DNA of 64,000 nucleotides, taken from contig NZ_LT745763.1 of assembly GCF_900166595.1 (NCBI RefSeq), positions 3,792,525-3,856,524 on the forward strand, written 5' to 3'. Shown in pieces: positions 57,659 through 64,000 of the stretch. The position numbers and the translations under genes were made by a program. Within the stretch, counting starts at the first letter, position 1; every line of letters begins with the position of its first letter. This DNA comes from Virgibacillus dokdonensis (GTDB taxonomy: Bacteria > Bacillota > Bacilli > Bacillales > Amphibacillaceae). The notes under the pieces are model-generated. The model was given only the letters and a program-made list of their open reading frames with translations. It made no database searches and had not been told where the DNA came from.

Positions 57659-57758
57659 CTTCTTCAGTTACTAACCCCATAGCTGGTTCTCACCAAGGGT
57701 CAAGCGTATTTGGCTTGATGCTTGGTGAGAACCAGCTAAACTTCCAAAACTGAAGAAG
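57659..57758. repeat. Long nested inverted repeat at the 3' end of IS256 copy 1
   Basis: Outer arms CTTCTTCAGTT/AACTGAAGAAG, middle arms TAGCTGGTTCTCACCAAG/CTTGGTGAGAACCAGCTA (18 bp perfect), inner arms TCAAGC/GCTTGA. It lies between the transposase stop and the left end and would form a very stable hairpin, probably ending the transposase transcript and shielding against read-through. Confidence 0.75.
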
Positions 57759-57759
57759 A

Positions 57760-58947
57760 TTAAGTTTCGATAGCTTCAAACATTTTAAGTAGTTCTGGTT
57801 TAGCTTTTTCAAACCCTCTATGACATCGCATACTATGTTTTTCAATATAATGATGGAATTGCGTGACTAAATAACGTTTGAGCGATTCCTCATTCGGAAA
57901 TTGCTCTTTGGCTTTGATATGGCGTTTGATTTGCTTATTAAAAGACTCTATTAAATTCGTGGAGTAAATACTTCTTCGAATAGAAGCCGGAAAATCAAAA
58001 AACGTTAGGAGTTGTTCATGCCCCATCACATTTTTAATGACAGATGGATAAAGCTTTTGCCATTTCTCCCGAAATTGTTCGAGTTGAGATTCAGCTTCAG
58101 TACGATTTTCAGCTTGATATACCTTTTTAAAGTCATTAGAGATGTCTTCACGATCGCTGACGCGTACTTTTTTAGAAATATTTCGAGAAACATGTACGCA
58201 GCAAACCTGATGTTTCGCTTTAGAGTAAACACGATGAATCGAATCGGTCATTCCTTTAAGCCCATCAGAGACAAACAACAGAACGTTTTTAACGCCTCGT
58301 TCACGAAGGGACGAAAGCATCTCTTCCCAAACGTGAGCTGATTCCGTTGGGGCAATCGTATAATCCAAAACTTCCTTTGTGCCATCTTCGGTAATGCCAA
58401 TCGATATATAGACAGCTTCTTTTTGGACAGTATCGCGTCTAATTGGAATATGCGTAGCATCTAAATAGACACAAACATAGCGCTCGTTGAGCCTTCGGCT
58501 GTGGAACGCTTCTAAATCCTCTGATACACGCTGAGTGATATTGGAAATGGTCTGTTTCGTATAGTGATGGCCGTACATTCGCTCAATAAGTTGAACGATT
58601 TCGTCTGTCGTGATGCCTTTTTGATACATATGAATGATATAACTTTCAAGAGTATCATTCGTGCGATTATAAGAGCCCAGAGTTTGTTGCTTAAATTCAC
58701 CGTTACGATCGCGTGGAATATCAATATTTAATTCCCCATATTCCGTTTTAATTGAACGAGGGTAAGTGCCATTACGTGAATTGCCAGAATTAAAACCTTT
58801 TCGATCATAAGGTTCATAATCTAAGAAAGCTGTCAATTCATTTTTGAGTAATTGATTGACTGCTGACTCAAGATGTTGGCGAAAAACTTCTTGGATATCC
58901 TGTTTTTGGACTAGAGCTTCAATTAAATCTGTAGTAACATGGTTCAT
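57760..58947 (-). CDS. IS256-family transposase
   Basis: A 395-residue mutator-type DDE transposase: VYLDATHIPIRRD (first Asp), LLFVSDGLKGM (second Asp) and the conserved STNLIESFNKQIKRH carrying Glu. Length is typical. ATG start after AGAGG. Confidence 0.93.
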   Translation of the reverse strand: MNHVTTDLIEALVQKQDIQEVFRQHLESAVNQLLKNELTAFLDYEPYDRKGFNSGNSRNGTYPRSIKTEYGELNIDIPRDRNGEFKQQTLGSYNRTNDTLESYIIHMYQKGITTDEIVQLIERMYGHHYTKQTISNITQRVSEDLEAFHSRRLNERYVCVYLDATHIPIRRDTVQKEAVYISIGITEDGTKEVLDYTIAPTESAHVWEEMLSSLRERGVKNVLLFVSDGLKGMTDSIHRVYSKAKHQVCCVHVSRNISKKVRVSDREDISNDFKKVYQAENRTEAESQLEQFREKWQKLYPSVIKNVMGHEQLLTFFDFPASIRRSIYSTNLIESFNKQIKRHIKAKEQFPNEESLKRYLVTQFHHYIEKHSMRCHRGFEKAKPELLKMFEAIET

Positions 58948-59082
58948 AGGGAAGACCTCTTTTCTGTGAATTTTGTCGGCTAACTTAATTCTACAAAAAG
59001 GGTCTTCCTTTTTCTATGTTCTAAAAATCATTTACACAAAATATTTTATACTCTCTAAGTAATAATCAAAGGAGGTTATCTT

Positions 59083-59418
59083 ATCAAAAAAGTATTTTTT
59101 TTATCAATTGTTTTTATTATACTATTAGGAGGTTGCAATGTGAACTCTAATAACGAAACCTATGATGATACAACAAAAGAAAAAGCTACAGAAGCCGTTA
59201 AGCAGTATTTAAAAAATAATTTTGAGGGAATCGAATCCGTTAAGATCGATAATATCTACCAAAGTCCAATGGGAGGATTGACCGTTGATGGCAATGTTAA
59301 TGAAGGAGTTGCTGACTTTTCAGCAGGGGTTGAAAATGATTATACTGTAGGAAGTATAGGGTTGAGTGAAGGGTTCCCCGAAAGGAAGGAAGAATGTAAA
59401 GAACGATCGTGTAAATAA
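59083..59418 (+). CDS. DUF1433-type lipoprotein, copy 1 (start codon ATC)
   Basis: A 111-residue predicted lipoprotein. The signal KKVFFLSIVFIILLGGC has a lipobox LGGC with Cys18. The mature part follows the DUF1433 pattern: VKQYLKNNFEGIESVKI, SPMGGLTVDGNVN and ADFSAG. GGAGG lies 7 bases before the codon where the start should be, but that codon is ATC; the next usable start (GTG 59140) would lose the signal peptide. DUF1433 lipoproteins (TilA) give immunity to the type VII lipase TslA in S. aureus. Expression is in doubt unless ATC is used. Confidence 0.65.
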   Translation: MKKVFFLSIVFIILLGGCNVNSNNETYDDTTKEKATEAVKQYLKNNFEGIESVKIDNIYQSPMGGLTVDGNVNEGVADFSAGVENDYTVGSIGLSEGFPERKEECKERSCK

Positions 59419-59437
59419 TAAAAAGGAGGTATTCAGC

Positions 59438-59776
59438 ATGTGAAAATATCTTATGTTTTTTATAGTTACCACTATAGTTCTTACTGGATGTAATGTGAAC
59501 TCATCCAATAATAATTATGATGACAAGACGGTTAGCAAAGCTAAGGAAAAAGTAGAAAGCTATCTACGTCATAACTATGAGGATATAAAATCAGTGGAGT
59601 TTAAAGATGACATGAGTGACCCTATGGGTGGTTTGATGATTCGTGGTACAGTCAATGGAAAAGCTGATTTTTCTGCTAGTGTTGACCCAAAAGAATTTAA
59701 AGTAAATAGCATGGGGGAAAAAGAAGGATTTCCTAAAGTAAAAGAAGAGTGCAAAGAAGAGGTTTGTGATTATTAA
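59438..59776 (+). CDS. DUF1433-type lipoprotein, copy 2 (TGA directly after ATG)
   Basis: A paralogue of the preceding gene: MFFIVTTIVLTGC signal with lipobox, then VESYLRHNYEDIKSVEFKDD, DPMGGLMIRGTVN and ADFSASVDP. AAAGGAGG is 8 bases before ATG 59438, but the second codon is TGA. Re-initiation at ATG 59453 would give 107 residues with a signal lacking its basic start. As with copy 1, only the very start is damaged while the body is intact. Confidence 0.65.
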
Positions 59777-59815
59777 ATAGGACGGTATTCAGCATAGTAA
59801 AATCAAACCATTTAG
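59777..59815 (+). pseudogene. Start of a third, truncated DUF1433 gene unit
   Basis: AGGACGGTATTCAGCATAGT repeats the ribosome-site and start region of copy 2 (AGGAGGTATTCAGCATGTG) and then stops resembling it after about 15 bases. This indicates tandem duplication of the gene followed by deletion at the junction with the convergent zinc-ribbon pseudogene. Confidence 0.55.
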
Positions 59816-60892
59816 TTTGAATCAAACCTCGCCCCTCTACCCGACTATAAACATAAGCAAGATAACTATGGCTTTTCTTACATTTCCAAAATACTTTATC
59901 ATGAGATCCTTTTGTCACATCGGCAGGTGTTAGGTCTCCATTCTGATTGTAGTCCCATTCACTTGCAAGATGCGGATGTGTAGTAGAAAGACAGTTAGTA
60001 AGATTGACCCTTTTACCTGCACAATAAGGGCATCCCTCACCGCCACCAGTTCTCTCATTAATCATCTTATCGTATGTTGATCCACACGTTTGACAATCCC
60101 AATACACAAGTTGATTAGAAAAAGGTAAATATGTAACGGGAGAGTTAGAGTCGTTCTTCTCATAGTTCCATTCTTTTGAGATTTCAGGAAACAATAATTC
60201 CAAGTTATACTCTTCTGTTGCTACTTTCCATGACAAACCTCCATAACCTTGGGCTTTACTGCCAATTTGAGCTAAAGTTACTTGCTTTTGTTCACAGATA
60301 AACCATGCCTTGAAATTTGAATATTGCCTGAAATGTTCGGGTCTTAACGGATAGTTTTCCTCATAGTCCCATATGGTTTCTATTTCTGGACACTTTTCCA
60401 ATAGATTACTTTTTTCTATAATAGGTGGAATTTGAGCAAGTATAGGGATATTGACAATAACCTTTTTCTACTAATAATCGACTCTTTTCCTTATCAATCA
60501 CTATTCTTTCCCTATGGGTATGTCCCCCATCATATTCAATAATAAGGTTCAGTGAAGGGATGAAAACATCTACGGATTTATACGTTCCAATTCCCTCTAT
60601 TTGAGCATTTAATTCTGCATCAGTAAAAGGTTGTTTAATATAAAAATATATTGCCAGTTCTGGAAAGCTAACATTATATCTTTCATGGCATTTTGGACAT
60701 CCAGTATTCTTTATTGCCCTACTTTTTGCTTGTGTTTCCCAAACATGCTCACATTCTTTGCACCTCCTAAACAATGATCTTATCTGAACCAGATCTTACA
60801 TTGACTAAGGTGTTCTCATTATTTTCTTATGGATGCCATTCTTCAATTAAATCAGGTCGTTCTTCTGCAATGAAACCTCTTGTGTTCTTCAT
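59815..60892 (-). pseudogene. Zinc-ribbon protein with embedded PD-(D/E)xK-like nuclease domain, multiply broken
   Basis: Reading across frames: RPDLIEEWHP-stop, then SGSDKIIV (frameshift, TAGG for TGG), CKECEHVWETQAKS and CPKC, then a nuclease-like domain SFPELAIYFYIKQPF ... SVDVFIPSLNLIIEYDGGH, then a frameshift at a T5 run (plus strand 60463-60467), then treble-clef zinc-ribbon units (LFPEISKEWNYEKNDSNSP, YWDCQTCGSTY, CPYCAGKRVNL, LASEWDYNQNGDLTPADV). Proteins with these repeats plus a restriction-fold nuclease occur in bacterial defence or mobile contexts. The 3' end is cut off at the DUF1433 relic. ATG at 60892 with GGAGAG. Confidence 0.65.
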
Positions 60893-61467
60893 TTTTCTCT
60901 CCATGTATCTTGATAACAATTTATTAATTCAAGAATACCACTATTGTCTTATTTCGTCTTACTTCCCATCATTACTTTCTCCTACTATATATCCCTGCTA
61001 AAATGTCGGTATCCAAAGCCACTCCCCCTCAACCCCTTATTCCCCAAGGCTTCCACCCTCTTATCTCGATTTTTTCTTCCCTCCATTATGTTATTAATTT
61101 CTTCCCCAAAAGCCCCATTTTCGCCTTCTTTTTTCCACTATGGGTTGTATCGAATATTCGGATAATGTTAAATAGATCTTCCCTGAACGAGAACAGAAAT
61201 AAGAAAAAAACATGAGAAAAGAGAACTGAAATGCCTCTTATTTCATCACTCTCTTTCTTCTTTCCCGTGTTCTTTCGAAATGTATAGAAAGCGATATGAA
61301 AACCACCTGAATCCCTATTGGACAAGGAATTGAAGAGATACTGAACAAAACAAAAAGACTGAATCCGTATTGGACCCAGCCCTAATTTTATATTGTTTTT
61401 TGTAGAAAAAGCGATTGAGTACATATTGTTCGCCTGCTCTTTTTCTTCTCTCTTCCTTCCGCTCCGG

Positions 61468-61530
61468 ATACCAACTTTTTAGCAGTAGGTACCGACTTTT
61501 TAGCAGAGGGAAGTGGATTTTAGCAGGGCG
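61468..61530. repeat. Three degenerate 21-bp direct repeats
   Basis: Units ATACCAACTTTTTAGCAG, GTACCGACTTTTTAGCAG and AAGTGGATTTTAGCAG follow each other directly in the plus strand. Function not known. Confidence 0.5.
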
Positions 61531-61775
61531 ATACATCATGTAGGTTTATAAAAAAGTTCAATCAAAAATTATGCATAAACAGCGATAAAACAATCAACAT
61601 TATTTTTTGTTTTATAAAAAAGATTGATCAAAATCAAGTTCGATTAATGCATTCTTAACCAAGCTTTATTTAAAACGGTGCATCTTTTTTATAAATTACT
61701 TTTATTTCAAGTCCTTAATTTTAGATTTGTAACAAGGTTTGACCAAAAATACCACAAGCCAACTTCACGGTAAAA

Positions 61776-61820
61776 AAAAGAATCCATTTCGAAAAAAAAA
61801 TGATCAAAACGGATTCTTTT
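61776..61820. terminator. Terminator-like hairpin
   Basis: Perfect 10-bp stem AAAAGAATCC/GGATTCTTTT, located about 135 bases past the stop of the minus-strand gene at 61954 and a candidate for its transcript end (followed by TTTTACCG on that strand). Confidence 0.55.
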
Positions 61821-61953
61821 GCAGCAGGTTTATGTTTCGGTTATTATAAAAATTTGTTATTTTCTCTTATGTTGCTCCACAATCGCTCCCTATAGTAGAC
61901 CTATAAAATACTCCCGTCGAACAAGAAGCCTTATAAACTTGTTGAAATATTTT

Positions 61954-62343
61954 TCACCCTAAAGCAATCTTGGAATTGTTAAGCTCTGGTTCAACCCTTT
62001 TCTTATCATTTGTTAATCTAATTATTTTTTTAAAATTATCCTCTGATTGCTTAATTTCATCATTCAAATGTTCGATTATATCACTAGCAACTTCGGAGAA
62101 TAAATTACTCTTTTCATATCTTAACTGAAATTCAATCAACCTTTCTTCAGAAATAATGTACTCAAAAACTTTATCGTAGAAACATTTGATATCATTAACA
62201 TCACTATTGCTTAATTCTATTTTTATTTTATCTAAATCTTCTACCATAAGATTTACTACCTCATTTTCTTGATCCATAAACTCCTCAACTTCAACAATCA
62301 TTACTATTGTTTCTAACTCAATATTAGTTTCACTAGACTCCAT
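61954..62343 (-). CDS. Hypothetical acidic helical protein coupled to the AAA ATPase gene
   Basis: A 129-residue protein, strongly acidic N-terminal half (MESSETNIELETIVMIVEVE) and helical C-terminal half (DEIKQSEDNFKKIIRLTNDK). Its ATG overlaps the end of the ATPase gene by 11 bases, so the two are co-translated and probably work together. AAAAGGAGA precedes the ATG. No known family recognised. Confidence 0.65.
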   Translation of the reverse strand: MESSETNIELETIVMIVEVEEFMDQENEVVNLMVEDLDKIKIELSNSDVNDIKCFYDKVFEYIISEERLIEFQLRYEKSNLFSEVASDIIEHLNDEIKQSEDNFKKIIRLTNDKKRVEPELNNSKIALG

Positions 62344-63479
62344 ATATATTTCTCCTTTTCCCAAACATTTCTTCGCTTCCTTCTAAATGGACTAAAGCTT
62401 TCTCTTTCCAAATCAATTCATCTCTTTCTTCTATGCCAATAAGCTTGTTCGTATATAGATTCCCCCAATAATAAATATTAGTTGAATTAATTTTATAATC
62501 GCAATATATAGTTTGACTAGGTAATGTATTTATTGCGATATTAGAATTATGCGTTGATACAATGATGGTTTTTCCTTTATCTCTTAGCTCTTTAAGTTTA
62601 GGAATGATGTAATCTGTTATATACTTTTGACCTAGACCTCGTTCAATCTCATCAAACAAATAACAATCATAATTTTCATCTTCTAGTAAGCCACTTATTG
62701 TGATAATCGCTTTTTCACCTTCTGATGGAAGATAGTCTTCATTACCGTTGATTTTTACTACGCTTTTTTTCTTAATAATTTCATTAGAAAACGCTCCTGG
62801 AGAAACCATTCTCTCTTCAAAATCAAAGTAATCATTTACCCCTTTAAAATTATTTACACCAAAACTATGGATTTTTTCTATAATACTTCTATTTCTTTTG
62901 ATTTTATCTCTATCGAATATCTTTCTCTCATTATAGGTCTCACCAGGTTGCAAAACCTCTATACTTGTTACCAAATAAGTGTTTCCTTTATTTGGTATAT
63001 ACCCTAGTTTGTTAGTTTTTTTATGTTGCACCTCTTTTAATTTTATTTTTAAGTCACTATTTACTTCTATCCTTTTTAATCGATTTGAAACTAACCCCGC
63101 GAAACCAATGTTATTAGGCTTGGACACTTTGCCTGTCTTTTTTTGCACTGAATTTTTTATAGTTGTTAAAAATGAGTCACCGTTTTCGCTAATGAACGTT
63201 TTCTTATAATCTTCCACTGCTAAATCTATAAGATCATCTTTTAAATAATTCAATTGCTCATTAAGCAAATGCTTTTCTACTTGCTCATCTTTTCTAATAT
63301 AATCGTTAATGTCTTTCACATCACTAATTTTTGCAATCTCTTCTTCAAGATTTAATGAAATTAATTCAAATGTATTTGTATCACTATTGTTAAACTTAGA
63401 ATCAGTTTTTTTAATTTTTTCCGCCTTCTTATTGGCGCTACTATTATTATAATACTTTTTAAAATGCGTTATAAAGTCC
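62333..63479 (-). pseudogene. AAA/ABC-type ATPase, C-terminal part, N-terminus cut off by IS256 copy 2
   Basis: An open frame continues without stop up to the IS256 end, so the natural N-terminus with Walker A is missing here. The remaining 380 residues hold an ABC-like signature LPSEGEKAIITISGLL, Walker B CYLFDEIERGLG and switch region TIIVSTHNSNIAINT, as in TrlF/OLD/SMC-like DNA-associated ATPases often found in defence systems. A GTG at 63319 opens a shorter frame. Whether the rest lies beyond the IS or was deleted cannot be seen. Confidence 0.7.
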
Positions 63480-64000
63480 GAGAGTGTAAAATATTTTGTG
63501 TAAATAGAAATACCAATTAAACAAGTTCATAGAAAAAGGAAGACCCTTTTTGTAGAATAAAGTTAGCACACAAAATTCACAGAAAAGAGGTCTTCCCTAT
63601 GAACCATCTTACTACAGATTTAATTGAAGCACTAGCAAAAAAACAAGATATTGAAGAAGTTTTTCGCCGTCATCTAGAAGAAGCTATTAACCAATTACTA
63701 AAGCATGAATTAACTGTATTTCTGGATTACGAACCGTATGAACGCAAGGGAGTTCATTCAGGTAACTCTCGTAATGGGTTTTATGACCGTACTTTTAAGA
63801 CGGAGTACGGTGAGCTACAACTTCGTATACCAAGGGATAGGAACGGAGAATTTCAACAACAAACAGTGGCTCCATATAAGCGTTCTAATGACACGCTGGA
63901 ACAGTTTGTTATTCACCTTTATGAAAAGGGAATCACAACAGATGAAATCGCACATCTAATCGAACGAATGTACGGACATCATTACACCAAACAGACCGTA
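63480..64000 (+). mobile_element. IS256-family insertion sequence, copy 2 (runs off the window)
   Basis: Begins GAGAGTGTAAAATATTTTGT, nearly the same terminus as copy 1, followed by the same leader around the transposase start (AATTCACAGAAAAGAGGTCT). Opposite orientation to copy 1. The 8 bases before it (TAAAGTCC) should recur at the unseen far end if it is a simple insertion. Confidence 0.88.
63599..64000 (+). CDS. IS256-family transposase, N-terminal part
   Basis: The frame from ATG 63599 (MNHLTTDLIEALAKKQDIEE) stays open to the end of the window, 134 codons. It is clearly related to copy 1 but not identical (for example VFRRHLEEAINQLLKHEL against VFRQHLESAVNQLLKNEL), so the two are distinct IS256 variants rather than a recent duplication. 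Confidence 0.9.
   Translation, partial: MNHLTTDLIEALAKKQDIEEVFRRHLEEAINQLLKHELTVFLDYEPYERKGVHSGNSRNGFYDRTFKTEYGELQLRIPRDRNGEFQQQTVAPYKRSNDTLEQFVIHLYEKGITTDEIAHLIERMYGHHYTKQTV

Larger units (their letters stand above)
57560..59055 (-). mobile_element. IS256-family insertion sequence, copy 1
   Basis: 1496 bp with imperfect 25-bp inverted ends (left begins GGGAGTGTCAATAATTTTGT, right reverse complement begins GAGAGTATAAAATATTTTGT; about 20 of 25 match) and an exact 8-bp duplication TAAGTAAT at 57552-57559 and 59056-59063. It separates the lipase gene from the DUF1433 lipoprotein genes, which were less than 60 bases apart before the insertion. Confidence 0.92.
60893..61953. other. Long non-coding stretch
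   Basis: More than 1 kb without a convincing gene: short overlapping frames only. It holds three near-repeats of ACC(A/G)ACTTTTTAGCAG (about 61468-61530) and a terminator-like hairpin AAAAGAATCC/GGATTCTTTT (61776-61820). Probably eroded DNA between modules. Confidence 0.55.

Noticed and set aside
60774..61539. Several 60-110-codon frames in both strands
   Set aside because: Mutually overlapping, T/F-rich or low-complexity products without ribosome sites; the area reads as eroded intergenic DNA.
63738..63959. 73-codon plus-strand frame at the window end
   Set aside because: Out of frame with the IS256 transposase that clearly occupies this DNA.

Overview
The window is AT-rich (by eye roughly 36-38% G+C), uses purine-rich AGGAGG-type ribosome sites with frequent GTG and TTG starts, and carries Bacillaceae-style genes: bioWAFD with a BirA operator, adaA/adaB/alkA, LXG toxins, DUF4256, DUF817 and DUF1835 proteins. 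I infer a Bacillaceae chromosome, perhaps near Oceanobacillus or Virgibacillus. The genus is a guess. I see no rRNA, tRNA, CRISPR array or replication origin.

Layout. 0.1-8.7 kb: a thioesterase, a GNAT enzyme, a TetR-controlled ABC exporter, an acetoin/diacetyl-reductase-like SDR, a second ABC exporter beside a double-MerR regulator, and a quinone-oxidoreductase-type dehydrogenase. 8.7-12 kb: decayed sequence, then an MFS exporter with a divergent LysR regulator. 12.3-20.2 kb: RlmCD-type 23S rRNA methyltransferase, a LysE exporter, GNATs, and three broken genes (a GNAT and an HD hydrolase with in-frame stops, and an aminoglycoside-phosphotransferase-like gene split by an IS30 element). 20.7-23.1 kb: an LXG nuclease toxin with a SUKH immunity gene. 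23.6-29.5 kb: a CapA-like phosphoesterase and the biotin operon. 29.7-32 kb: an unknown protein and a frameshifted secreted protein. 32.4-34.7 kb: the alkylation-repair cluster alkA / adaA-adaB. 34.8-43.9 kb: a methyltransferase, a PP2C phosphatase, broken histidine-phosphatase and Nudix genes, an IS3 element, a small type I toxin with an antisense RNA inside a broken permease, and AraC and LysR regulators. 44-51 kb: DUF proteins, DinB, then a frameshifted AraC gene and a broken MFS gene. 51.3-54.4 kb: a metallophosphoesterase-dockerin gene split by an IS4 element, abutting a truncated DeoR gene. 54.5-64 kb: small unknown genes, a lipase with a helical C-terminal tail next to tandem DUF1433-type lipoprotein genes (resembling a type VII secreted lipase and its immunity lipoproteins), a broken zinc-ribbon nuclease gene, and an AAA ATPase cut off by a second IS256.

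Three themes stand out. First, three toxin-type modules: LXG/SUKH, lipase/DUF1433, and a 27-residue type I toxin. Second, unusually heavy gene decay: in-frame stops, several one-base frameshifts in or near short homopolymers (some may be assembly errors), and five insertion sequences from four families (IS30, IS3, IS4 and two IS256), three of which have clear or inferable target duplications. Third, a family of at least three, probably five, dispersed intergenic repeats of about 95-115 bp carrying a hairpin. No type VII secretion machinery is encoded here, so the secretion route of the toxins is inferred from family knowledge.
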